Assembly: GCA_016215715.1 (NCBI GenBank)
Contig: JACRIG010000115.1
Location: forward strand, 1-16,009
DNA length: 16,009 bases
Reading direction: 5' to 3'
Source: Candidatus Peregrinibacteria bacterium
GTDB taxonomy: Bacteria > Patescibacteriota > Gracilibacteria > Peribacterales > Peribacteraceae
The notes beneath the pieces are model-generated. The model was not told where the DNA came from. It saw nothing but the letters and a program-made list of their open reading frames with translations, and did not search any database. This document shows, one piece after another, positions 1 through 7,115 of this stretch (its first letter is position 1; every line of letters begins with the position of its first letter). The position numbers and the translations under genes were made by a program.

Positions 1-354
1 AATCCCGTTCTCGGTACCGGATGACAGAACGTGGGGGATCTGCGTGTCGTTCTTCCACGTCACGCGGGTTCCTGCCAATACCGCGACCGTCGGGGGCTCG
101 AAGCCTTTTTCCGTGATGCGGATGATCATTCCCTGATCAGTAACGTCAGCGGGGAGCGAAGACGAATTTCCGCTGTAGACGAAAACGGAGCCGAGACTGA
201 GGGCAAGGAGAATGCCGACGACGGCGGCCGGCCGGCGCGAGACGCCTGCATGTGCGGTGTGTCCTTCGATCGTCACATGGGTTGCTCCCGTTTCGATATC
301 GGTGATCGACGGGTCCTCATCGGTTGCATGCCAGTGAGGGTGCAGAGGTGTCAT
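1..354 (-). CDS. Membrane-anchored cupredoxin-like protein (3' end outside window)
   Basis: This frame is open from an ATG at 354 to the left edge, giving the first 118 residues. Residues 1-42 are polar and His-containing. Residues 43-62 form one hydrophobic segment, followed by a short Ser-rich stretch. Residues 77-118 match the start of a small blue-copper (plastocyanin-like) domain: a beta strand, the motif GFEPPTV at 84-90, then AGTRVTWKN at 94-102 and PHVLSSG at 107-113. In this family the His of that last motif (H108) is the first type-1 copper ligand. The remaining Cys/His/Met ligands lie beyond the window and cannot be checked. The domain should sit outside the membrane and could carry electrons or copper. 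The ATG overlaps the TGA of the upstream cohesin-like gene by 4 nt (ATGA), so translation is probably coupled. The cupredoxin fold is fairly sure; copper binding is inferred. Confidence 0.72.
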   Translation of the reverse strand, partial: MTPLHPHWHATDEDPSITDIETGATHVTIEGHTAHAGVSRRPAAVVGILLALSLGSVFVYSGNSSSLPADVTDQGMIIRITEKGFEPPTVAVLAGTRVTWKNDTQIPHVLSSGTENGI

Positions 355-1679
355 GGGCGGGAGACGGCGGTGAATTGTCTGCGTAGCGCGAGCATCGTTC
401 CGATGACGGCCGAGGCGAGCAGGAAGAGAATGAGACCGGAAGGGACACCCGTCCCTCCGGCGATGTTCCCGCCCGTTTTGGGCGCCGTCCCTTTGGGCCC
501 GCCGGGCAGCGTGCTCTTGAGCAGTGGTGCCGTGGAGGTTTCCGGCTGGCCGATGGTGACAGCGACTTCATTACTGAATTCAGTTTCGCCGCCGTCTTTC
601 GTCGCTCCGCGGACGGCGAAGTAGTAGCGGGTGCCGGGGACGAGGTCGCGGACGGTGAGCGTGGTCGAGGCCTTATCGACGCTGCGTTTCTGGATGTACT
701 CGCCGGACACCGTGCCGTAGTAGACGTTGTATCCCGCGAGATCCACCGAGCGCAGCGCGTCCCACGCGAGGTACGTATTCGTTCCTTCCGTCGTCACCCG
801 CAGGTTCTGAACCTGCAGGAGTGAAAAGACAGTGCTTTCGGCCGGAGCTGCGGATGAGCTCTGTGCCGCAGATGACATCGCGATTGCAGAGGAGCTGTGC
901 GCGGAGGAAGACGTGACGGGGAGGGGGAGCGGGGGGGCGGATGACGGCGGTGCGGATGCAATTGCCGGAGCACTGCTGCCCGCAGGAGTTTCCGCGAAGC
1001 GGACGAGGAGAGACCCGACCGGCGGGTGCAGCAGATTCTGTTCCTGACCACTGCTTTTGCTGATGACAGCTGTTTCGCCGTTCGGATCGGTCGAGGCGTT
1101 GTAGAAGCTGATGACCGTCTGTCCGGTTGCCCCCGGCCGGATTTTCATGATGATGCGTGCGACGACGACCGTTGCTGCATTGAGCGACGGGTCCGTGCTC
1201 GCGCCGACTTTGATGTAGCCGTCCGCCGGGAGGAACAGTTCCTCATTCGGGTCGGGCATCGTGAAGCCGGAATCCGTTTTGATCTCTATGCCGTCGAGAA
1301 GGTTCGGGTCGTACGCAAGCCACGCGCGGACACGGCTGATGGACGTATTGTTGGGGTTGCGGACGACGAGATCCATATCGAGCGTATCGCCGGACATCAG
1401 GATATCAGTCTGGCGCGTCAGCGGGTCGCGGACCTCAAACTGGTAGCAGGTTCCCTCCGTCGGCTTGGTCATGAAATCGGTGTCCGGTATGGGGCCGCCG
1501 AAGAGATTGTCGAGATCGCTGTCGATGCAGTGCGGACGGAGTTCAAACGTCGTCTCGGTCGATGGCGTCGATGACGCGGATGATGTCTGTGCGACGGCAG
1601 GAACAATCGCGCTTCCCGTCATCACGAGTGCGGCGGATGACGCGACGAGGAGCCGCAGGGGGCGGGGGAGGAAGCGCAT
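351..1679 (-). CDS. Secreted cohesin-like / fibronectin type III protein with C-terminal membrane anchor
   Basis: The product is a 442-residue surface protein. Residues 1-30 are a signal peptide with Arg residues, a hydrophobic core and an AVAQ-type cleavage site. Residues about 75-230 resemble a cohesin/carbohydrate-binding beta sandwich: GDTLDMDLVVRN, then VRAWLAYDPNLL, then GQTVISF. Residues 231-283 are a Ser/Ala/Pro linker. Residues 288-377 form a fibronectin type III domain, with YNVYYG and the closing YYFAVRGATKDG motif. Residues 413-432 are a transmembrane segment followed by RR, preceded by PKTGG (400-404), which looks like part of a sorting signal. The gene starts 6 nt after the dockerin gene stop and ends overlapping the cupredoxin gene. 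No clear ribosome-binding site is visible, so re-initiation is likely. Cohesins bind dockerins in cellulosomes and in other surface complexes, so the dockerin next door is the obvious candidate partner. The cohesin call is by pattern; the Fn3 domain is firmer. Confidence 0.72.
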   Translation of the reverse strand: MRFLPRPLRLLVASSAALVMTGSAIVPAVAQTSSASSTPSTETTFELRPHCIDSDLDNLFGGPIPDTDFMTKPTEGTCYQFEVRDPLTRQTDILMSGDTLDMDLVVRNPNNTSISRVRAWLAYDPNLLDGIEIKTDSGFTMPDPNEELFLPADGYIKVGASTDPSLNAATVVVARIIMKIRPGATGQTVISFYNASTDPNGETAVISKSSGQEQNLLHPPVGSLLVRFAETPAGSSAPAIASAPPSSAPPLPLPVTSSSAHSSSAIAMSSAAQSSSAAPAESTVFSLLQVQNLRVTTEGTNTYLAWDALRSVDLAGYNVYYGTVSGEYIQKRSVDKASTTLTVRDLVPGTRYYFAVRGATKDGGETEFSNEVAVTIGQPETSTAPLLKSTLPGGPKGTAPKTGGNIAGGTGVPSGLILFLLASAVIGTMLALRRQFTAVSRP

Positions 1680-1685
1680 GGTTGA

Positions 1686-2021
1686 TTAGCGGCTGTTCAA
1701 AGCACGTAACAGGTGCATCGCGTCTTCGACAGTCAGAAAGCGATCGCCGGAGGGGTCGGCCTGCAACTGCTCCGGTGTCGGCGCACGCTGCCCCTTAGCG
1801 ATTTCCAGAATGATCGTTACGTCTTCCTCATCGATTCTGCCGTTGCCGTTCATGTCTCCGGCTACCAGTCCTGCATTTGCCTGCAGCGGGGCCACCGCTT
1901 TCATCTCTCCGGCCGTCTCGATACCGACGGCGAAGGATCCCGTCACGCAGAGGACGGCGAGAATCGTCATCGAGACGATGGATGCGAGGGTCGGCGGAGG
2001 TGTGTGTTTCTTTTTGCGCAT
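1686..2021 (-). CDS. Small membrane-anchored dockerin type I protein
   Basis: The product has 111 residues. A basic start (MRKKKH) leads into a hydrophobic segment at 11-33, a signal anchor or signal peptide. A short linker follows, and then a type I dockerin with two EF-hand-like calcium loops. Loop 1 runs from D56 to D67 with ligands D56, N58, N60, D64 and D67 and the sequence DMNGNGRIDEED. Loop 2 runs from D89 to D100 with D89, S91, D93, T97 and D100. Each loop is followed by a short helix, as in the family. There is no enzymatic domain, so this is a bare binding module presented at the membrane. The gene leads the operon, and a perfect TATAAT lies 8 nt upstream of the ATG. The cohesin-like protein encoded directly downstream is the likely partner (inferred). 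An ATG at 2028 is in another frame and was not used. Confidence 0.82.
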   Translation of the reverse strand: MRKKKHTPPPTLASIVSMTILAVLCVTGSFAVGIETAGEMKAVAPLQANAGLVAGDMNGNGRIDEEDVTIILEIAKGQRAPTPEQLQADPSGDRFLTVEDAMHLLRALNSR

Positions 2022-2029
2022 TTCCCATC

Positions 2030-2035
2030 ATTATA
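2030..2035 (-). promoter_or_regulatory. -10 box of the dockerin/cohesin/cupredoxin operon
   Basis: Read on the minus strand this is a perfect TATAAT, 8 nt before the dockerin ATG at 2021. The hexamer at -35 with 17-nt spacing (TGGCAA) is weak. A transcript starting about 7 nt downstream would have almost no 5' leader. Confidence 0.5.
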
Positions 2036-2069
2036 GCTCAAAATACTGTTTTTTGCCATAAGGGAGAAG

Positions 2070-2097
2070 TTGACGAATTCCTCTTTTGCTTCATTAT
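2070..2097 (+). promoter_or_regulatory. Putative holA promoter, giving a leaderless transcript
   Basis: TTGACG (2070-2075), a 16-nt spacer and CATTAT (2092-2097) make a reasonable sigma-70-type promoter. Six bases after the -10 box comes the A of the holA ATG at 2104, which is where transcription would be expected to start. No Shine-Dalgarno sequence lies between. Confidence 0.5.
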
Positions 2098-2103
2098 TCT
2101 CTC

Positions 2104-3063
2104 ATGTCCCAGATCTTCCTCTTCACCGGTGAGAATACCTTTGCCCTTCGGGAAGAGAAAAAGCGTTGGATCGATGAATTTGTCAAAAAGCACGGGCCCG
2201 AGAATCTTCTGCGCCTGACGGGGAAAGAAGTAAAAATACGCACCCTTCTTGATGAAATCGGCGTCGCACCTTTTTTGGCTGAGCGGCGTCTGGTGCTTAT
2301 TGACGGTGTGCCGGTTTTTACAAAGGAGGAAGTCACGAGAGTGAACGAAAATATCCATCCGGATGTCATTCTTCTGATTACCGATCCGGCTCCCGACCGC
2401 AGACTCAGCGGCGTGAAAGAGTTTTTGTCCGTTGCAGAGGTGAAAGAATTCAAAAATCTTCCGCTGAAATCACTCCTTCTCTGGATGCAGTCAGTCGTTG
2501 CTGCCGGCGGAGGGTCCATCGACCGGGACGCATGTGATGTGCTTCTGGAACTGGTGGGTAGCGGTCAGGATATGCTGGCCGAAGAATTACAAAAGTTGTC
2601 GCTCGCTGCGGCGGGAAGATCCATCACTGCAGCAGACGTTGAGAGAATGGCGATGCCGACGTCCGAAGGGGTCGTGTGGAAGCTCACCGATCTGCTTGCG
2701 GCGGGGAAGAAATCAGACGCCTTTCTTTTTGCACATCGCTACCTCGAGCGCGGGGGTGACGCGTACGGGCTGTGGGCGATTCTCCTCGGGATGCTGCGAA
2801 ATCTCACGGCAATATCGATGGCAGGCAGCGGCGGGCGGGTGGACCAGAAGCAGCTTGCCTCCGATCTCCAGATCCATCCCTTTGCCGTCCGTTCTCTCCT
2901 GTCGTACGCGCAGCGTGCAAAGCGTCCGGCACTGCAGCAATTCCTCGACCAGACGGTCGATAGCGACATTGCGCTCAAAACCGGACAACTTCGCGCGACG
3001 GACGAAGCACCCGAAGAATTATTGGCGCTCATCGATAGATTTATTCTGTCGTGTCCGGCCTAG
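2104..3063 (+). CDS. holA: DNA polymerase III subunit delta (clamp loader)
   Basis: The product has 319 residues, close to the usual 320-345. Delta is the clamp-loader subunit that opens the beta sliding clamp during replication, in the cytoplasm. The N-terminus has the family pattern: a first strand LFTGEN (residues 5-10) without a real P-loop, as expected because delta does not bind ATP; then LLDEIGVAPFLAERRLVLI with the clamp-binding segment; then VILLITDP. The middle helices lead to the C-terminal collar, with VWKLTDLLAAG, WAILLGMLRNL and a final LKTG motif. A TTG start six codons earlier is in frame, but the ATG at 2104 fits both the homology and the promoter position. The gene is divergent from the surface operon and convergent with the ATPase gene. 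Confidence 0.93.
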   Translation: MSQIFLFTGENTFALREEKKRWIDEFVKKHGPENLLRLTGKEVKIRTLLDEIGVAPFLAERRLVLIDGVPVFTKEEVTRVNENIHPDVILLITDPAPDRRLSGVKEFLSVAEVKEFKNLPLKSLLLWMQSVVAAGGGSIDRDACDVLLELVGSGQDMLAEELQKLSLAAAGRSITAADVERMAMPTSEGVVWKLTDLLAAGKKSDAFLFAHRYLERGGDAYGLWAILLGMLRNLTAISMAGSGGRVDQKQLASDLQIHPFAVRSLLSYAQRAKRPALQQFLDQTVDSDIALKTGQLRATDEAPEELLALIDRFILSCPA

Positions 3064-3064
3064 G

Positions 3065-3153
3065 TGTCATCCTGAGCTTGTCGAAGGACGTCGCCGCTCA
3101 CCATGACACCCCTAAATAATTTAAGCCTGTCATCCTGAGCGGCGACGAAGGAC
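3065..3153. repeat. Three copies of a TGTCATCCTGAGC-type repeat
   Basis: Copy 1 (3065-3090, plus) begins TGTCATCCTGAGC and continues to GAAGGAC. Copy 2 (3090-3109) is the same motif inverted. Copy 3 (3128-3153, plus) begins TGTCATCCTGAGCGGCGAC. From memory, repeats of the CATCCTGAGC...GAAGGA type are scattered through many unrelated bacterial genomes and give spurious peptides reading HPELVEG; that peptide can be read here too. Copy 3 just touches the stop codon of the ATPase gene. Confidence 0.75.
3090..3146. terminator. Long hairpin between convergent genes, possible bidirectional terminator
   Basis: The arms 3090-3108 and 3128-3146 pair over 19 positions, with 11 bp, a 2-nt mismatch, then 6 bp, around a 19-nt A/T-rich loop. 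The arms are inverted copies of the repeat described for this interval. The hairpin lies right after the holA stop (3063) and right before the ATPase stop (3153), the usual place for a shared terminator. No long U-tract follows it on either side, so termination is only inferred. Confidence 0.45.
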
Positions 3154-5390
3154 TAAATTAACGGTTCATCAAATGTTTCCTCATCGGGGACTTCTTCTTT
3201 GCTTGGTGGCTTCGAAGCCGCTTCGTCCCAATTTCTCAGAGCCTCTTCAACCTCCTCTCGCCGCATGCAATATTTTTCCCTCGATAGATCGATGATCTCC
3301 TTCGTGTAGTCGTGCTCCGCAACGGGAGCGTCTAATGTGAAGCCCGAAAACGCCTCGCGCAATTCACCGCCGACCGACATCTTCGTGTAAAACTCCCGGA
3401 CACCGAGGTTGATGATGTCGCGTTCTTTGAAAATGGGGTTGTATTCCTCCGCCAGAATGACCGCATCCTCCGCACCGACGCGGAAGCTGACCATCGAACC
3501 GACGTTACCGAAGACGGTTTTTCGCACCACGTCGCTCAGCTGCCCCATGTACTGGTGGGCGATCGTCAGGTTGAGACGGTATTTGCGTGCCTCACTGAGA
3601 ATTTCCGCGAAGGTGTCGGTCGCGAAGTTCTGAAACTCGTCGACGTAGAGGTAGAAATCCGTCCGCTGATCCTCGGGGGTGTCCGCGCGCTCCATCGCGG
3701 CCTGGTAGAGCTTCGTGATGAACATCGCTCCGATGAGCGACGAGTTCTCTTCCCCGAGGAGTCCCTTACTGACTTTCATCAGCAGGATTTTTTTCTGATC
3801 CATGATTTCGCGGATGTTGAACTTGGTGACCGGCTGGCCGATCATATTGCGGATCATGTTTGTTGCGACGAACTGGCCGACTTTATTTAAGAGCGGCGTG
3901 ATGGCATCAGCATCGAATTTCTCGCTCCATGCAGCGAATTCTGAGACCCAGAAACTTTTGACAACGCTGTCCTGGATGCGGGCGACGATCTTCTGGCGGT
4001 AGTTCTTGTCCGTGAGCATTTTGAGGATACTCAGCACGGTCGTATTGGGACTGTCGAGGAGCGCGAGTGTGGTGTAGCGGAGCACGTGCTCCAGACGGTC
4101 GCTCCAGTTGTTGCCGAAGAGTTTCTTGAAAATCTGGAGGAAGCCGATAGTCACCTGCATCTTCTGCGCCTCGCTCACTTTTTCCAGCGGGTTGAAGGCG
4201 ATCGGGAAATCGATGTCCGCGGGGTCGAGAAGCACGACGTCATTGATGCGGTGCTTCGGAATGTAGCGCATGATGTTGTCGATGAGGTCGCCGTGCGGGT
4301 CAATGACCGCGAGGCCCTCGCCGTTTTTCAGGTCTTCGTTGATGAGCAGTTCCAGAAGTTTGCTTTTCCCCGAGCCGGATTTTCCGATCGTGTAGAGGTG
4401 CCGGCGGCGGTCGCTTCGCCTGATGCCGAAAGGGACGAAGTTGTTGTGATAGTTCGTGACGCCGAAGGCGCTGACATCCTTATCGCCGGCTTTCGGCAGA
4501 TCCTGCGGCGGCTCGGACTTACGTGCCAGAACGTGGACGACGTGCGGCACGGCATCGGCATTCGGGAAGTGATAGAGCGTCGATACTTCTTTGGCATTCA
4601 GAATGAATTTATTCCCGCGTGCACGCGCACGGTAATTTGCGACGAACGCCGCAATTTTGTGGTCCTCGTGCCCGTGGAAAGAGTTAATGTCCTTGTCATT
4701 AAACTGCGAGAAGCTGGAGAGGACCGCTCCGAGTTTGCGCGAAGCTTCGGCTTCCGTCGGAGCGACGTAGGCGCAGCGGATGGTGACGTTGAATGGTTTG
4801 ATTGTCGCTTTCTCCTTCGCGCGTTCGTGACGCACGTGCTGGATGGAGCCTCTGCCGCCCTCGCGCAGGCGGTCGCGGATGCTGAAGAAATGGAAAAAGT
4901 TGGCGATGCGGGAACCGATGCCGCGCATGAAGTGGAAAAAGCCCGTGTCGTTGCGCGGCTCGGTGATGATCTGCACCCACACCTGATCGCTCGGGCCGAT
5001 TTTTGACATCACCGAATAGAGGCGTGATCCGCTGTCCTCCTCAAAGAGATCGTACGTTTTGATCGGGTAAATATCGCGGTGATGGAGGGACATCGACGCT
5101 CCTGCGATGTGCTGCTTCTTGGGGTCGAACATCTGCGTGTAATCCTGTGATTCGCGGATTTCGGCCTCGGGGAAGCTGGAGTACATCAGTCCTTCCACCG
5201 TTTCGAGAAGCGACTCCTCAAGAACGATGTAGAAGTATGTGTACTGGTTGTACCCAAAGTATTCGAGCGAGACACTCCTCCCGGTAAATGTATTCCAGAG
5301 GTTCACGAGCAGCTCCTGGAATTTTGATTCCAGTTTTACATTTCCTTCCGTGCCCTGCGGGATGACGATATGGAGATAACGGAGTGCCAT
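3153..5390 (-). CDS. TraD/FtsK-like ATPase with type IV secretion DNA-binding fold
   Basis: The product has 745 residues. The N-terminal third (1-310) has no catalytic motif and resembles the leading domain of ATPases common in candidate-phylum genomes. The motor follows: Walker A GKSGSGKS at 336-343, then AVIDPHGDLIDNI at 361-373, and Walker B LYVDEF at 581-586 (D584, E585). TIAHQYMGQL at 609-618 corresponds to the TraG/TraD sensor region. The tail is acidic. No transmembrane segment is obvious. Relatives are hexameric pumps that move DNA or protein, such as conjugation coupling proteins and HerA/FtsK. No other secretion or conjugation gene is in the window, so the substrate is unknown. The start at 5390 is 11 nt after a TATAAT, with only a weak AGGT between, so a very short leader is likely. 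The gene lies 46 nt after the last array gene, on the same strand. Confidence 0.83.
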   Translation of the reverse strand: MALRYLHIVIPQGTEGNVKLESKFQELLVNLWNTFTGRSVSLEYFGYNQYTYFYIVLEESLLETVEGLMYSSFPEAEIRESQDYTQMFDPKKQHIAGASMSLHHRDIYPIKTYDLFEEDSGSRLYSVMSKIGPSDQVWVQIITEPRNDTGFFHFMRGIGSRIANFFHFFSIRDRLREGGRGSIQHVRHERAKEKATIKPFNVTIRCAYVAPTEAEASRKLGAVLSSFSQFNDKDINSFHGHEDHKIAAFVANYRARARGNKFILNAKEVSTLYHFPNADAVPHVVHVLARKSEPPQDLPKAGDKDVSAFGVTNYHNNFVPFGIRRSDRRRHLYTIGKSGSGKSKLLELLINEDLKNGEGLAVIDPHGDLIDNIMRYIPKHRINDVVLLDPADIDFPIAFNPLEKVSEAQKMQVTIGFLQIFKKLFGNNWSDRLEHVLRYTTLALLDSPNTTVLSILKMLTDKNYRQKIVARIQDSVVKSFWVSEFAAWSEKFDADAITPLLNKVGQFVATNMIRNMIGQPVTKFNIREIMDQKKILLMKVSKGLLGEENSSLIGAMFITKLYQAAMERADTPEDQRTDFYLYVDEFQNFATDTFAEILSEARKYRLNLTIAHQYMGQLSDVVRKTVFGNVGSMVSFRVGAEDAVILAEEYNPIFKERDIINLGVREFYTKMSVGGELREAFSGFTLDAPVAEHDYTKEIIDLSREKYCMRREEVEEALRNWDEAASKPPSKEEVPDEETFDEPLI

Positions 5391-5401
5391 GAATAGACCT
5401 A

Positions 5402-5407
5402 ATTATA
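5402..5407 (-). promoter_or_regulatory. -10 box for the ATPase gene
   Basis: This is a perfect TATAAT on the minus strand, 11 nt before the ATG at 5390. It lies in the 46-nt gap after the last paralog. The -35 position (ATGGAG with an 18-nt spacer) is poor. It suggests the ATPase can be transcribed separately from the paralog array, with a leader of only a few nucleotides. Confidence 0.42.
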
Positions 5408-5436
5408 CCGTATTTTTGGCTTTTCTCCATGCCTTC

Positions 5437-7110
5437 CTAGCCTCCGAATTCCTGATCGTACGTGTCTTTGTCCCAGACAATCCATGGTGAATCCGGTGGA
5501 TAGGCTGTTTTGATCGGTTTACCTGTTTTGGCGCAGGTACGGTCATAGAGGCGGATGCCGCCGAGTTTCTTCGTCCGTTCCTCCATGCGTTCGTCGTAGG
5601 TGGTGCGCGGAAGCGGGACATGGAACTGCCGATAGCGTTTGATTTCCTGTGACGTGATTTTAAAAGGTTTCTTCGATTGTTCACTTTGTACGATGATTGC
5701 ATCGTCTATTGCCGGCAGGGCGTCCGGAAGTTTTGAAGCATCAATCGCAAGAGGCGCTTCGGGGAGTTCTTCATCATACCACCGGAGTCCCTGCTCTTTC
5801 GCTTCTTCCTTCGTGAGCGGAAAATAGCGCTGTGCGATGGAACAGTTGTACGGACCCGGCGCGATACGCATCGGAAAAAATTCTCCCCATTCCCCGGTTT
5901 TTCTCATCTGCTCAATAATCTCCGGAACGAGGATGTCATATTCTTCTTTGGAATATTTTTTGTTGAAGATGCAGAAACTTTTTTTCTGAAGGTTGCAGCA
6001 ACCGAAACAGTACTGACAGCCGATGCAGTTGAAACAATATTGCAGATCGGAGCTTCCGTCCCAGCACTCGTAGCAGAAAAGTAAATTCTGGACGTTCGTT
6101 CCGCAGCTGATTGCTTCGTAGATCTGCTCTGCGTGTGCCCCCCACACGGAGTAATCACGGCAATGGCTTGCTTCAAAAATATTGAGGCAATTCGAAAGAA
6201 ATTCCGCATCAGCAGCGTAGAAGGAATCGGAAACATTGCGCACGTTCGTCATGTGGTTACCGGAAGCATCCAGTGCGTTGATCGCTACCGCGTGCGGCCG
6301 GGCAAATTGCAGGCAAAACTCTCTGAATTTCCTCTTCATTTCGGTGTGCCATGCATGGGATTCCGTTTTCAGTTGCCCGATGAAGTGCTCATATTCCTCT
6401 TTCGTTTTTTGCTCGTTGAAGATGCAGTAATTTTTGTGACGGAGATTCACGCACCCGAAGCAATGCGTGCAGGACCGGCACTGCAGGAGGAACGCACTTT
6501 CGCTGCAATTGTCGCAGTCCTCTGCGTTTTGCACGTCATAGCAATGCGAACACCAGATGCACTGGTAGCAGAGTTCGGAGTTGCTCGTGTAGGTACAGTC
6601 AAGGCATGAACGGGAACTATTCATCATCTCGCAGTACATCCCGTCTTCCGCATGTTCTGTGTTGAATACCATGTAACAATTTTTCAGATGGTTGGCGTTG
6701 TTACAGTAGTCACTGTTTTCCGTGATTCCGACCGAGAGCGCGTAGTGCGGAATTTTTTCTTTCATCGATGCAAATTGCTCAAAAAATGAACTCCGGGGAT
6801 CTGCCTGAATGCCGTACTGCAGCGGATCCCACGCTTCACCCCACCATTCACCGTTGCTGTAGACAGGGAATGCTGTGTTTTCGGGCCACATGGAAAATAT
6901 TTGTTTTCCTGACAATGAAGAATTTCTCAGAAAAACGTGGATCGGGTTCCTGAATGTCAGTCTGCGACGGAGTCTGCACAGCGGACACTGCTTCGGCGGT
7001 GGAATCAATTCCTTCTTCCCGTTAAAAACCGGAGAAACTTTTTCGTAGAAGGCGAGATCGTCCTCGGTGACATCGAAGCCCGCTGCGCATTGTGTACACG
7101 ATTTTTGCAT
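5437..7110 (-). CDS. Cys-rich zinc-ribbon/solenoid paralog P7 (last of the array, degenerate ribbons)
   Basis: The product has 557 residues and 35 Cys; its function is unknown. Ribbon A is intact (C5, C8, C42, C45). Ribbon B has lost all four Cys (S64, S67, then VYSNGEWW at 83-90). The Cys solenoid fills 136-240, with every Cys in a three-residue register and seven 15-residue rows. It ends in the cap YCIFNEQKTKEEY. A second Cys segment runs about 308-380 and ends in a similar cap, FCIFNKKYSKEEY. Then come WGEFFP (408-413), ribbon A' without any Cys, and ribbon B' reduced to C526 with the second pair replaced (VWDKDTY). The protein ends EFGG instead of KEVY. Start: the frame is open upstream, but the ATG at 7110 aligns with the MQ-C-x2-C start of the paralogs and lies 5 nt after the P6 stop. 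It is the array member with fewest likely metal ligands and the only one not followed by another copy. Confidence 0.85.
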   Translation of the reverse strand: MQKSCTQCAAGFDVTEDDLAFYEKVSPVFNGKKELIPPPKQCPLCRLRRRLTFRNPIHVFLRNSSLSGKQIFSMWPENTAFPVYSNGEWWGEAWDPLQYGIQADPRSSFFEQFASMKEKIPHYALSVGITENSDYCNNANHLKNCYMVFNTEHAEDGMYCEMMNSSRSCLDCTYTSNSELCYQCIWCSHCYDVQNAEDCDNCSESAFLLQCRSCTHCFGCVNLRHKNYCIFNEQKTKEEYEHFIGQLKTESHAWHTEMKRKFREFCLQFARPHAVAINALDASGNHMTNVRNVSDSFYAADAEFLSNCLNIFEASHCRDYSVWGAHAEQIYEAISCGTNVQNLLFCYECWDGSSDLQYCFNCIGCQYCFGCCNLQKKSFCIFNKKYSKEEYDILVPEIIEQMRKTGEWGEFFPMRIAPGPYNCSIAQRYFPLTKEEAKEQGLRWYDEELPEAPLAIDASKLPDALPAIDDAIIVQSEQSKKPFKITSQEIKRYRQFHVPLPRTTYDERMEERTKKLGGIRLYDRTCAKTGKPIKTAYPPDSPWIVWDKDTYDQEFGG

Positions 7111-7115
7111 CGACT

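Noticed and set aside
2086..2103. TTG start for holA at 2086
   Set aside because: It lies before or inside the likely -10 box, and the family start fits the ATG at 2104.
2498..3106. Plus-strand frame overlapping holA and ending with an HPELVEG peptide
   Set aside because: The peptide is the usual spurious translation of the repeat, and the rest is holA read out of frame.
4086..5006. Long plus-strand frame opposite the ATPase gene
   Set aside because: It is a shadow of the real gene's codon bias; no domain is recognisable.
5218..5430. 70-codon minus-strand frame beginning just after P7
   Set aside because: It overlaps the ATPase gene in another frame, resembles nothing known, and its purine-rich stretch is too close to the ATG.
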